This document shows positions 11,042-24,500 of a stretch of 64,000 nucleotides of DNA, in pieces. Source of the stretch: Sanderia malayensis (taxonomy: Eukaryota; Cnidaria; Scyphozoa; Semaeostomeae; Pelagiidae); assembly GCA_013076295.1 (NCBI GenBank), contig RQOL01000699.1:1736001-1800000 (forward strand), given 5' to 3'. Position 1 is the stretch's first letter, and the number at the start of each line of letters is the position of its first letter. The translations under genes were made by a program, and so were the position numbers. The notes beneath the pieces are model-generated. The model worked only from the letters and a program-made list of their open reading frames with translations, did not search any database and was not told where the DNA came from.

Positions 11042-12597
11042 AAAAGATAGAAGGCAAACCTGTGTCTATCTCTGTTGAAAGTCTGAAAGAAGTCACTGAC
11101 CTTAGCAGCACCAAGACTCTACCGACATACTGAGTGCCGTACCCCACGTCTGGCGGTGGAAGTTCAAGACAGAAAACCACCCCACGACAAAATCCACGTT
11201 TTAGGCAGCATATGCTGGCTAGGAAGAAAACTATGAGGCTTCAAGAAGGCCCATGCAATGAGAAGCGAAATCAGGAAGATGATTCGGTTGGGAGGAGCTT
11301 TGACTGGTTTGCAAACGGATAGCTTAGCACATATGACTAACCCGTTACAGCATAAACAAAAGTGTGTAGCTGGAATTAAACGAAACTATTTGTATTTTAC
11401 ATTCATCATACAATTCATGAATTCGTGGTTGTAATATTTACACTCACACCGTACCGTATAACACTATACACCATCTCTATTCTTCATAGAGTCATTAAGT
11501 ATGAAATAAACAACAATAAATAGCGTATAGAACTAAGCTACATATGACTGGTAATTGACTCTCGACATTATGACAATGAATCTATCAGTGACAGCGATAA
11601 TTATTAAAGTTAGTGGTACAGAATTAACGTACACATGCATTTAACGTATATAAGCAAGGGCTAAAGCTCAGTACTGTTCGACTGACGATAAATTTCGAGC
11701 ACAAATTTTCTTAGCAATTGCTTAAGCTTTTTTCGTGTTTGTTTGAAATAAAACTAGGAAATGGTAAGCATAGGTTCGTGTAAATGTTAGAAGACGCAAA
11801 ACATTTACATTCAGCTTAAAAGTTACATTTTGAAGACAAATAATTAATTTTAGGGGACCACATAAGCGAGCCAAATACCTTACATTTTGCTGCAATTTTG
11901 TTTGTCACTGGGTCAGAAAAAGGGCCCAATGAGCAGATGATCACAGTAATCAGAATGTAAAAAAGTCCCTGCTTAACAGTCTCTATCCAGCACGAAGAAT
12001 TGCTTAAAATTACCCTGCTTAAACCACTGCTTAAATCATGCATTTAAGTACGCATCTACAGAAACTAATCACCACCAGTGTGTTAATTAATATTATCTAA
12101 TACAAATGTGCTATGTATGACAAATCGTGGTGATAGTATATTTACAGAGACTAACATTAGCTACCTGTAATGAAAACAGTAAATGGGGCATCGGAACATT
12201 TTCGCCAAATTTCTCCCAGTTTTCAATAAAGTTTTCATTCAACCACAGAGTTTGACTCCTGCGGTAAGCTCCACTGTTCTTGTAACATTACCCCAGCTCC
12301 TGATGTCCATATCACGACCAGCAGATAACATGACTTCAGAGCATAAGGATAACATGGGCACTTAACCCTTGGAACATTTATCATTACAGATTGCCTGCTA
12401 ATAGTTATGATGCTGATAACCCCCCCCCCTCCGCGCGCGTAATACGGAGGGGGGATGATTATCAGACAAATCTAGAGCAATAGCTACCTATTCTATGTGG
12501 CCTAGAGACAAAAACCTCAAGGGCCAACAGTTCTGACACTGCTCCTTAGAACTACTTAACATCGACTTACTGTAAATTCTCAAACGAGGGTTCACGC

Positions 12598-13797
12598 CTA
12601 TCGTGTACCGGTTTTAGAGAAAGCTTTCTTCAAGAAGATCTTGTCGCCATGTTCTGTTGTTAATATCGCGGTCTTCTTATAGTGCCGAATCAATTCCTCC
12701 ATGGAACTGAAACTTCGCTGGCCTATCGAAAAACATCCGTCATCGACTTTGATTTTAAAATGCTTTATTTTCGAGGTCCTCAGAGACAACGAGTAATCGC
12801 CAATCTAGAAAAGGATTGTTTCAAACATTGTTACAATATTACTATCATGTTAGCCCCGGATCTAAATACATGTTCCATTGCTAAGCAACACATTTTGAAT
12901 CATTTCCAGGGTGCAGCCTTTACGCGCTGACCTGACGCAATACCAAAAGAACCAAATACCAGGTCTGCGTATTAACAAGTTAAAGATCTGCGCTTTAACC
13001 TAATGGCTTATAGTCCACAATACACTTACATACCTTCATAGGCATTATAATAGCATGCGACTATATACAAATTATTCACAAACCTTGCTCTCACTTTCAC
13101 GAAGAAGGAATTCACCAGTTTCTCCAAAATTCCACAACAGTTTCTCGCAATCATACCTCGACAAGGCTCCATGAAACCACTCTTCATTTACAAAACTGCA
13201 ATCAGTATTCACACCACGTGCGTTCAGCGTCAATGCCGATCCGTGTATATCCAGATAGGTGTTGATCTCTCGGACGTAATTCCGCGGGATTAGCCCGGTT
13301 TCCCCGCGCAGCGTGCGCGCTTTCCACCAGTCCGGGTCGTCCTTCGGTTTCTCTATTATGTGCAGTACTAAGTCCTTGTCGAATGACAGCTCTTCCTTTG
13401 ACTGCGAGTGAAACGGGTACAGCGTCTTAACAGTGCACAGTACATCGATGGAAAAGTCATTATACTTCGGAATGATGTCACCTGGCATGGCGTAGTCAGG
13501 AGAATCAGCCTCGTTCTGATGATCTGTGACGTAATTACAAGGGAACCATCCTAACCGGTCTCCATTGCGACCTTGCCACCAACCATCATTCTCCTTCAAC
13601 GTCACGCTGACCTTGTCTCCCTTCCGTAGCTCCAGCTCGTCTCCTTTATTCGGCTTGTAGTCGAACTTTGCAACGTAGTAATACGCGCTGCCCGTAGAGA
13701 ACTTCGAAGAGGGAAATCGGAATGGAAACGTGTTGTTAGTCCTGTGTTCGATTGAGATGTTGTTATTGAATTTGTTCTTGCTATTGTTACCACCCAT
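12598..13797 (-). CDS. Nck-type SH3-SH3-SH2 adaptor lacking the first SH3
   Basis: Adaptor linking phosphotyrosine signals to actin regulators. Exons 13084-13797 and 12598-12804 join in phase 0 and give about 305 residues. Residues ~40-90 form an SH3 (ALYDY-like VAKFDYKPNKGDEL, WW, GWFPCNYV), residues ~115-175 a second SH3 (VKTLYPF, DWWKAR, GLIPRNYV), and residues ~205-290 an SH2 (WFHGALSR, FLLRESES with the phosphotyrosine-binding Arg, then IGQRSF and LIRHYKK). The ATG at 13797 starts MGGNNSKNK, which fits the N-myristoylation pattern MGxxxS followed by lysines. The canonical paralog at 18951-20263 encodes SH3-1 in the same exon; here nothing resembling SH3-1 is found upstream. The SH2 intron is at the same place and phase as in the paralog, so the duplication was at DNA level. 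Further 5' exons cannot be excluded. Confidence 0.8.
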
Positions 13798-16700
13798 GAT
13801 ACTCAAATGCCTTTTTGCAGTTCTGTTCTGCGACCAAACGTCTGTGAACACTTTTACGGCTGTTAGACCACAACACTTCCCTGCAACAATTGCACTCAAC
13901 TCTATAGAAATACGTGTTTGTGATACGGCGTCTCAAACTCCCAAACCTTCTTTGTGTCTTCCAACTGGATTGTAAATCACTAATATTTCCCAAATTCGTT
14001 ACGACAGCTTGCCCAGTTGCTCCAGATTATATATTGTAGATATATTTGAAACTGTAGATGTTCTACGTCTGGACAACTATATCGCACTGAACACAGCCAG
14101 AGTTCTTTAATGTTGTTTCGTGTTTCGTGTTTTGATGTCTATACGTTGATATTCTTCATCTTCCTGGCTATCCTATTAGTCATCAGTTGACTCTTCAATT
14201 GAAAACATAAACACCTTTATCTCGTGGGTTGAATGAATCCTGTCAATATTACAGCCACCTATAACAAATGGAGAAACCCACGCTTTACAACAATCAAAGA
14301 TCATCTCACTATCCTCATCATCATTATTCATCCATAATGAAAATATTTACAACATACAACAACACGGAATATGAAAACACGAATCTTTAATCCTCATCGT
14401 AAAATCATCTTGCCCTGATGCCAAGATAATATCCTATTAATTTCATGTGAGCAATGAGCAATGAGCCACGATAATGAGTCTTTTGTCTTTGTGCATTTAA
14501 CTATATTCCTTATCGTATTATGTATCTATCTACCTTTGTGTTCTGCTTGTCATTTTTAATTTATTTACGTATTTCTGTTTCGTAAGCCGTCGTTCACAAC
14601 AGTTCATGTTATGCATTTTTGCGCCATGAACACCGCTGGCAATGTTGTGGTGTGCGTAGCGCAGCCAATGCATCGGGCAACGAATCTAAAGTGCAGTGAT
14701 CTGAACGGGGGGACTGCATAAAGAATTCGAGCCTCATAATCGGTTTGATGAGGCTTTTAATCGTGCCCCACAGGAGGCCCATAGCAATCGGCAATTGACA
14801 AAGACAGTGCTTTATAGTTTCAGATCAATAGGCATAGAATCCACCTAACTGCGAACACTTGAATAGGAATCATCGGGAAACCTTGATTTTCAGTGTTGTT
14901 TTCATGAGAAATTCAATGATGTTTGTCGCCCTGCCGAAGCGGTAAGCCTATTTTAAACTATCTCAATGGGAGAGTGTTTCTGCATAATCGTGGAGGTATT
15001 TCTGCAAGAATTCACGCATTCGTACCATCCCATCGCCGCACACTCCGTTCACAATCACGACCCATCGTCACGCATCACGCTACAACGTGCGCCCTAGAAA
15101 CTATGGCCTATTTTTTTGTGCCAATTCAAGTGTGTCCCAAAACTGCGTTTCGATTCGAACATTGATCCTCAGCGCTAAGGCTCCTTGGTATGCTAAGATG
15201 TGGTCATTAGGGTTGTGTTAAGCGGATATTAGTAAAGTCGTCCGTAGTTCTGTTCTCTATACCGTCATGTACAAGAATATAACCCACGAAAACAAAACAC
15301 AACCTTGTCTTTTACAACTGATGGGAAACCAGATACAAATATATTGTCAACTTTTTTTGAATAATATTTACCATTCGGCAACAAACCCCTTTGAAAAGTA
15401 CCAGTGAAAAAAGTAAATAATAACGGGATATTTTTTCTCGGCGACACTATATGCATACATGCATAGATATATACATTCATACATGCATAAATTCAAAAGA
15501 AATGGAAAGAACTTGCGATCCCAGAAGAACCGTAATTTGCTTTCTGTTTGACCTGCGCATGTATTTCTGGACTGAGACGGCATTGAATATAAGCCTGGCA
15601 GCATATACTTAATGCCGTATCTTCACCACGACAGTTGTTTTTCACGAGAAACGATAAACCATACTTGGAACGGTGATATGGGAACATTGGCGCAATATGG
15701 GCATACCCCCAGAATAACGCATGACGCATTCTTCCCACGGACCGCATCCTCTCCGTTTTTCCGCCAGTAAACACACCTCGTGTAAACACAAACAACAATC
15801 TATGAAGTGTCTTTTATGTCAGATGTCTTGCATATTCTTGGAATGCGCAAGGAAGGATGGATAGACAAGCCCATCTTTCAGATCAACAGACGACCAAACA
15901 TGTCAAACTTTCTATGCGTTCGCCAGAACTGAAAAGGCCCTTTCTTTATCGACTTCCGTAATTCAGTCTTCAACTCAGACGTTGCTCATGCTAATTGCCC
16001 AAATCGCGAACAAATACTCGTGTAAACATATCCGCAAAACAAGTAAACAACTCTTTGAATTTCAGAGGAAATGTCTCAGCCTTGTTGGGTGATGTGAGAG
16101 CTATGATGTGAGAGCTATTTTGTTGAGATCTTGAAAGGCAAACGAAGTCAATTTAGGGATTTAAACCTTAACTTCTTATATAACTCATCATCCATCGTTA
16201 TATTTCCACCATATACAGCTAACCGTAACCTCAACAGACTTGAGTTTCTAAAATGCGGTTACATCGTCCATCATCATCAAATTAGATACAGGTCAATTCT
16301 TCTTTGAAGCCGTGATAAATCTGTTTCAAGCAGAATTCAATTATGAGCTCGAAACTATGGAGATTTTCGAGACCTGTGAACGATTCCTGAACTCATTTTC
16401 AGATAACGGTAGTTAATTTGAGAAGTAAATATGTATACACGGTGACGTTTCAGACTCGTGAAAAATCGAATTGCCCTTTCAGTAGAGCAACATTAGAAAT
16501 ACGTTAAACAAAAACTAAGGCCTAGCTGGGTGATTGCGAACTTAAAAATTAACAGCAATTGCGCGCATATATGAATAGTTTTCTTTTTAATAATTAAAAA
16601 GGATAGATTGAGTTATTCAATCGTACATACCTTATGACTTTGCATTAACAAGTTTCTCTGAATCGTGCAACAAATGGCGCGAGGCACGTTGTTTTGCGGA

Positions 16701-18950
16701 TGTAACAATTTACGCACGTTGTTATTCAGATCAGCTCTTCTCGTGTAGCCTTCTCTGCTCCGGCCTGTTACGTATTCGCATACAGATTGACTTGTGTTGT
16801 GTTGTGAGTGACCAAACCAAAGAACGGAGACGATTAATGCAGAAAATCTCTCGGTTTTGTGCGATTATCCACAGGAGGTATCAGACGACTTTTCTCTTTC
16901 GCAAAGCTTTTCTTCAACGCAGCTCTGCTGTCAATACATTTGTGAGCGAAAGGCTCAATCTGTTTTCGATTGAATTGCTAACAATAACCCGGCAACAGAG
17001 ACGATACGAAACAGAATCCAATATGAACAGAACTAAATTGTGGTGGAAACAAAAACCTTTTTATTTGTCTGCTGAAAGAGAAACCAAACGACTGATACGA
17101 CGTCCTTTAAACCTGAGGATCGCCATAAAGAATTTGAGCGACTTTATCAAATAATGCGTCCAGTCACACCCACTAATAATCGCAGACAAAGGCAAAGACA
17201 AGAGCAAACAAGGAACTTACGTCCAACCAGTTTTGAACGTGTTCGCGTTCGATTAATATCAGGTCTATTTAGAGAGAATGCTCTTTAGAAATTGGAAATT
17301 TTGTACGTGCCATTAAGGCTTGCAACGCTTCTCTTTGCACAATGCAATCACAATGCTCACTGTTTTATTAATCGTATCTGGTATCTGAATTGTGTCTTCA
17401 TTATTCACATCTTTCATTTTCCTACTTCGCTGTAGAATTCGTGGCCTTCAACTCGAATGACAGCGATTATCGATACTTGGATGGCTTCCATGCACAGCTT
17501 TGACTTATCACTCCCCTGTTAGCTATGCATTCAATCCTACTTCCAATTGTGATGTGACGAGCTCCAGGGGGGACACGCTCACATTGATTGCTTCATGTCC
17601 TTGATATATGGCGCTCGCACAAAGAGCTTTGCACTTGTAAAGGTTGTGTATTTATAGCACAAATGAGGCGAAGTTAATATCTGTTTTCCGTTGCGAATAT
17701 TCGACTCTCCTCCAGAAAATAGAACTTGCAGTCAACTCTGTCTAATTCGAACACCCTGGGGAAAGCGTGAAAATGTTCAAATTACAAAAAGTTCGAATCA
17801 TAGAGGTTTGGTTTATCAGAGTTAGTTCATTAGTGATCCTTGAAGGGACAGAGAATTTCGTTAGAATTAGATAGAGTTCAAATTACACGAGCTCGAACTA
17901 TGCAGATTTGACTGTATCTCTTTCCTGTAAATTGTCCGAGTGGTGCATCTGATCCCCACAGCCAATAGAATACACGAGACTTGTTATGAAAGGGATTGTG
18001 GATATTGATTGGCCGTAGCTCTGTAATGACACTTTTTAGATTGGCCAATGAAAGTAAAAGTGGTCATCTATACCTCATACCATCTAGAGTATGTAATGCC
18101 TCGTCTAGTTTTGAGTCCAGTTTAGGGTTTTACAGCAGAAAATCTCGTATGCAATGTTTAACTCTGTTGTTCTATCATCTACCTTCTAAGGTTCTAAGGT
18201 TACATCTACCTTCTAAGGTTAGCGTTTTGCAGCAGAAAACCCCTGAGTGGCATAAGAAAATCATAAATAAAATGAACGAAAACTCAACAAGTAGTCCTAC
18301 ATAAAATGATCATTAAGCCGTGTGCCTTCTAATGTGACTTCTTCGAACAAACTAGTTAATTAGAACGAACCAGAAACTCTAATTACAAATTGATACTAAT
18401 AATGCGTATACTAATGAGCATTACCATCGAATTATTAAAACGAATGATAATTCATCTTTAAAAAACGGATTGTTAAAATGGGCGAATGAAAAACAGAGAA
18501 TAAGAAAAATTACACCCCCTGGAGTTGGATATAAATCATTCGAAAATGATACAGGATTTCATATACTTCAGGAGGTATTATAGAGAACCCAAGCCTTTTC
18601 GACAATTCGATTGAAATTAGTTGATGTATTGTTGTTTGAAAGAATTTCTGGTTAAATATGATTGCATGGGTTTAATATTGGTAAGGGGTTAGGACAGGGA
18701 GGCTTTCAGAGAACGTCGTGATTTATATGGTGTAGCTCCCCTCCTTTGCCAATCCAGGTCAACCTAACAAAACCCGAACCACATAGATTAGCCTGACAGA
18801 GTTTTTCGGGTTGAACTGTTGCGATGGATAAACAACAATTCGCAGTTATAGCAGCTTAGATTTCCAGTTAGGCGAAGATTAATTATACATTGCAGTTTGT
18901 TCAGTTAATGTTCATCAAGATTCTTCGTAATAATAATTAAAGAGAGAGAG
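13798..18950. other. Intergenic region between the two Nck paralogs
   Basis: No convincing gene was found on either strand. It holds a pogo-like MITE (17729-17914), short tandem duplications near 16090-16125 and 18180-18228, and AT-rich unique sequence. A 120-codon open frame at 16792-17154 begins without ATG and has no recognisable domain. Confidence 0.45.
17729..17914. mobile_element. MITE with CAGTCAA(C/A)TCTG ends
   Basis: The left end CAGTCAACTCTGTCTAATTCGAAC and the inverse of the right end (CAGTCAAATCTGCATAGTTCGAGC) match imperfectly over about 24 bp. Internal copies of AATTACA..TTCGAA alternate in both orientations. CAGT...ACTG ends are usual for pogo/Tc1-like MITEs. A related half-element (CAGTAGAACCTGCATATAACAGACA) lies at 7914-7990. 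Confidence 0.5.
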
Positions 18951-20263
18951 TTATTGTCTACTCTTGGTTATGGCTCTGTTAAAGGGTACACCGAGAAACA
19001 TCTTATCACCATTTTCCATTGTGTATATTGGCGATGTCTTGTAGTGGCTGATCAGCTCTTGCATCGAATCGAAACTTCTCTGTCCAATCACGAATTGGTT
19101 GTCATCCGATTTAATTCGAAAATGCTTTATGCGGTTCGGAGCTTTCATCGACAACGAGTAGTCACCAGCCTGGAAATGAGGTTAGATCGGTTCGAGGTTG
19201 GCTTCTTATAAAACAATTGGTACATACAATATACAATGGTGACAGAACAGAAAGACAAAACAGATAAAAAAAGGTATGAACCAGAAAGACAAAAAAACGT
19301 GCTTACTCGACTTTCGCTTTCCCTAAGAAGAAACTCTCCATCTTTTCCATAATTATGTAATAATTGTTCGCATTCGACTCTCATCAGCTTTCCGTGGAAC
19401 CATTCTTGATTTGCAAACGCGTGGGTTGTTGCAGTTGCATCGACTTTGGCAATGTTGGGTGACGTCATCTGCAACTCACTTGGTTCCGGAATGTCAATCT
19501 CCACTTCCTGCACGTAATTTCTCGGAACGAGGCCGATTTTGCCTTGCGACGATCGGGCCTTCCACCAATCCGGATCGTGTTTAGACTTCTCGATGATTTC
19601 TAAGATAACGTCTCTCTCAAACGAAAGTTCCTCACTGGATTGCGAAGTGAATGCGTACAACGTTCGCACTTTGGATATGATCTGATCAGATTGTTGTTGT
19701 TGCGGTTGTTGTGAGCCATTGAACCCAGGCATGACATCTGACGGTAGTGCATACTCAGATTGAGGAGCTGTCTCTTTGGCATCAATTATATCAACGTAGT
19801 TGTTTGGGAACCAACCAGTCTTCCCATTCCTCTCTCCCAACCACCACCCATCTTTCTCCTTTTCAAGAACCAAAACCTGATCCCCTCGGTTAATACAAAG
19901 TTCATCGTCACGTTGTGGCTCATAGTTGTACTTTCCAATGCAAATTGCTAATATTTTACTTCCACTTTTACCAAGCATCTTATTTGCTACAGTTTGACTT
20001 TCATTGCCAGAAGGTTTATCCTTGTTCGGTTTTCCGCCAATCTTGTTCTTCAACTGCCCCATGATTCCGCCTTTCTTGCTGCCTTTCCTTTCGAGGTAAT
20101 TTGACGGAACGTATCCTGAGAGGTTCTTTTCACTCTTTACTCTCCACCACGCTTGACTGTCATCCAAAACAATTAATTTCTCATTTTTTTGAATTGTCAG
20201 TTCAGTATTATCCTGAGCTTTGTAATCATAAATTGCCACAGCTACATTTGAATCTTCACCCAT
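18951..20263 (-). CDS. NCK: Canonical Nck adaptor (SH3-SH3-SH3-SH2)
   Basis: Complete Nck orthologue of 391 residues, close to the usual ~377. Exon 1 (19307-20263) starts at ATG 20263 and encodes SH3-1 (residues ~5-60: AIYDYKAQDNTEL, WWRVK, GYVPSNYLERK), SH3-2 (~105-165: KYNYEPQRDDEL, GWWLGERNGKTGWFPNNYV), SH3-3 (~195-255: VRTLYAFTSQSSEEL, DWWKAR, GLVPRNYV) and the first half of the SH2 (WFHGKLMR, FLLRESES). Exon 2 (18951-19169) completes the SH2 (GDYSLSMKAPN, HFRIK, IGQRSF) and ends at the stop. Proteins of this family bind phosphotyrosine on receptors and recruit WASP/PAK through SH3 domains. The linker after SH3-1 contains IMGQLKNK, which matches the start of the truncated paralog. Confidence 0.93.
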
Positions 20264-21576
20264 TGTTGAACAGTTTTATCTACAAACAAGAACAGTCTAT
20301 GTAAATGTAGACAATAGCAAAACACATTGACACAATATGGCAAAATTCACAAAAAACAATGTTTTAGAACAACCCAAGCAAATCAAATTGACACTAATCT
20401 CTAACACTAATCATTTGCAACTAAAGCCACAAACTGAGCAGATATCTTAATTTGGTTCTCACTAAGACATGTGCAATAGCAATTTCACATCTGTCAAACA
20501 GTAAGTTTGAAACTGGCTTGCTTGGCTAACAATTAGGGAGATTTTAAGCATGCTAGAAATCCAGGTTAGGAGCACGTGGCATTTAAGAATAGTTTCAAGA
20601 TAATTCCACATGGGGTAAATTTATGCAAGATGTGTGCGAACAAGGGGGTGGGGCAAAAACCTCAAAAGGGAACAAACAAAGCAATAACGTAACGTAACGT
20701 TTATCTGAAAAAATCTAACGGAAGTTGTGAAACTTCCAGTTTCATTTGTTATCACTTTTCTAACTTAGGTCAATGGCATTAGAAAGGAAAGGATAGATCA
20801 TAGTAGATTTGCGATCGTTAGTTTGTACTCTTTATTCTGTTTTACATTGCAAAGTTGTTTTGAAGAATGAGTAGGAAGCACACCTCGGAATATCCTGTGT
20901 ACCTATATGAATGTGTACATGTTGGTGTAAACCATACATTTTACCACTTGAAAATGAAATGCTTCAGAATTTTTTACGGAATACAATGCTTAGATACTCA
21001 CTTGATTCCTCAGCTAATTAAAGGTCGATATTTCTATTCCGTTTCTTAAATTTTGCAAAACAAAGCAGTACAAATATTGAAGAATGAATCCTGGAAATTG
21101 CCAAATTCGAAAGTTAGGCCGAAGTCTTAGACTCTTTCTTTAACAGTACGCGTGACAAATAAAGCTTGATTTTAACCTCTCACTGCTCTTGCTTTTAATC
21201 TCCAACACCGGAATAACCTTCTTGATATGTTTCTGCTAATAATTCGTCTTTGAAATCGGTGTATTTACAACTAAATCGAGAAACACCCAAGCGAACATTT
21301 TCTGCATTGGCAGAAAGAATGATTGAGAAAATTGCATACATTTACTTCAGTGACATAAATTAACTAATTATGCATGACGTCTTTGTAATCAACGCTTGCA
21401 CCAATACCGACCACCTTTAGAGCTTCCACCACGTGCGCACAATGTAATTTGCCGTGACGGAACTTGATATTCGACTCATTGTCAACACTCCTCCTGGGTG
21501 TTTTCAGGTCAGCAGATCAAGCAGCAAGTCTCAAGCACATCTCCAAAGATTCTCTAAATTCTCAGATCACGAAATC
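20264..21576. other. Divergent intergenic region between Nck and DNMT3
   Basis: About 1.3 kb separates the divergent start codons. No gene is supported. It should contain the promoters and 5' untranslated regions of both genes; no core promoter motif stood out. Confidence 0.4.
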
Positions 21577-24500
21577 ATGGTGAGTTGAGACTTTAATTTA
21601 TCAATTGTTGAGGCAAAGCTTCTACTGATTTTCTTTAAGAGTTAGCAGTGTTCTCGTAAAATATCTAGCACGTGTCTGGCATAGAACTTCTCTGGACAAC
21701 GTGGCCTATATCCACCAAAAATTCCTGAACTAAAACTATGTTTTAACATGCACAGTCTATGCCGATCTGATTAATTTACCTATCCTCCTACAGTCAATTT
21801 TCTTCAGTTATTTAACGATATTTTGTCAGTATGAAGCTCTAAGACCCCAAAATGCTTGTTTGTTGTGTTATACATGTTTGCTGAAAATTTGAGACGCGAA
21901 ATTTACTATGATTAACAACGTGCTGCATATTTGTTGATTCATTAGAAACGAACAGCTTATGAAGAATGGAGTGACCTTCAAGCCAGTGCGAAAGATCCAT
22001 CGTCATGGATGGTAAGGCAACATGCTTCCATCATATATTTACATGCATGTGCATCTTTTATTTCCCTCTCTGTTGTTGTAATGCTATGCAATAAAATGGT
22101 AATCTCAGTATTGTGAAAACAACATCAGATAATGCTTCATCAATGCCTGAGTATGGGATATTCATTGCTACGAGAGAATTTGTAAGCCAAAAGGACACCG
22201 ACAAGTTTTCAGTGTGATGATTATGATTATAGCATGATACGCCCCCTTTATACGCCCCCTTTGTTCCATTGAAAATTAAGTGACTCCCCCCCCTCGAGGT
22301 TTCACAAAACTTGCGGCAGTGCCAGGTCCCTAAACGCGTGCTGATGCATGTTATTTGTCGTTAGCATAAGAAATGGGCCTGAGTTTACGAAAAATCTAAA
22401 AATATCGCCAACAATGTTAGATATCGTGGAAAAATTGATTGGAAAACATCCATATTTCTTTCTTGAAATTGTATTATTTACTGCTGGTTTAGTTGGTTTG
22501 GTTTTAATGGCGATTTCGAGCCTGAAACTGAAGTTAAATGGGTCGGTTCTTTTTGTGACCGCCCACCCTGACGACGAGAGCATGTTTTTTGCACCAAGTA
22601 TTTTGCATTCATTAAGACACCTTGGCAGAAATAATGTATATGTGCTGTGTTTGACCACTGGGGATTACTACGGACAAGGGAGAGTAAGAGCGAAGGAGAT
22701 AATCGAAGCCTGTGACAGTTTGGGGATGCGGAATAACAATGTTTTCATTTGTGACAATGTGGCCTTTAAAGACGGAATGTCTGATTGGGATACTAATAAA
22801 GTCGAATGTGAAATTCGAAGGATAGTTAAAGATTATAACATAATGAATATTGTGACATTTGACTCTTATGGTATATCCGGTCATCATGATCATATAAAGA
22901 TTAGCGAAGCTTTAAAGTCAGCTAAGAGGATTGACATGTGTGATTTAAAACCAAACCTATACACTCTAGAATCGGTTAACATTTTGAGAAAATATATATC
23001 TGTTTTTGACTTGGTTTACTCAGTGTTAGATGGTTTGTTGCTTACCAATTTTGGCTCCACAGATAAGAGTCTAGTCATGTTAGAATGGTCTGATGTATGG
23101 AGACCATATAAGGCTATGTCAAAACATAGGAGCCAGTATGTTTGGTTTAGGAGACTCTATGTAATATTCTCAAGGTATATGATTTTAAATACTCTTAATT
23201 ATGAAGGAATGATAGCACTATGAAACAACACTGTAACATAAAAAGGTTGTTTATGGATTGTTATGGCTTATTATGGATTACTAATGATTATCATGGATTA
23301 ATGTGGGTTATTATAAATTATGAGTTACTGCACCTGTTCCTATTATCTTTGTTTTTGTCTCAACTTGATATTTGTAGTTATTAATTGGTTGCAAAGTCAC
23401 ATTTGCTTCATCAATTCAAACTCATCTATTGATTTTAGAAGCATTTATTCTTTTCTTAATTTCTTAGTTTGTACCACGAAGAAAATGTACAATTGAAAAG
23501 GTGGGTGAAAGTAGAATTTTTAAAAACATCGCAAGTGACCTTTTGTTTTACACTGTTGAATAGTATAAGACAATGAGACACAATCCGTATTTTTATTTCA
23601 TCTAAAAACAGCCGAAGGAGCTGAAAACAGAAAAGAGGGCTAAAGATTCAATCTGCCTTGAACTCGGTAGCAAATGCACGAAAACTTACAATACGCAAAA
23701 GGATATTTACTTGAGCTCAGGTGACGTTGTGGAGGAGGATGCAAGGTAAACTCGCGTGCTTTGATTTATTGCTGTTTTTTAATTCGCAGTTGCTCTTGTA
23801 TGCACACTGTTATACTGTTTGTATTGTATTGTCTCTTTGAAGACCTGATGACGTTCAGTGCAAGCGAAAGCTCGATTTTTTCAATGGCACTGGCGGGTCG
23901 GGCTGTGATGTGAAGCAAGTGGACGAAAATGCCAACCAGATGGAATCGGATGGAATGGAGCTCATGACAATGGAGTCTACTAATCCGGAATCCAGTGAGA
24001 TTGCTCATTCTCCAACCAGTGAGTCCAAGATGTTGGCTCTAGAGCAAACTCCAAGCATAGCTTTAAAAGATGGAACGGGTTCCGTGGACTTTTCTTCAAA
24101 GGTGAGGCTGTAGCAATTTTACGTAATACCATTTCTAACTTTGGCCATAGTCTTAAAATTACTCTGATTTCAAATCAAAGTATCGTTGTAATTTCCGGGG
24201 GTGAGATTATGTTGCTGTATGGCTGCATAGTCTTTTTGGTATCTCGTTTTATTCTATTTTGAATTTTTCTGGTCACTTAGTTTTCTTGATTTCATTATAG
24301 AATACATTTCGCATAAGAGATCTTGTATTCGGAAAGCTGAAAGGCTACGACTGGTGGCCAGGTTTGTTAATCACATACAGAGAAGCAAGACAGCGCCCAC
24401 CACTTGAAAACTGTTACTGGATCAGATGGTTTGGCGATCATAAAGTCTCCGAGGTTATGTTTCTTATCATCCTTGTGTGATTGCATCGAATTTGATCTTT

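Larger units (their letters stand above)
9263..12597. other. Intergenic region between METTL27-like B and the Nck paralog
   Basis: Apart from the MITE at 9636-10301 and the three tandem repeats at 10942-11041, I see no coding potential. A short G/C hairpin lies at about 12420-12455 (runs of C then G around CGCGCGCG). Confidence 0.5.

Noticed and set aside
16792..17154. 120-codon open frame between the Nck paralogs
   Set aside because: It begins at TTG, has no domain or exon-like borders, and is rich in Arg without conserved pattern. Likely chance.
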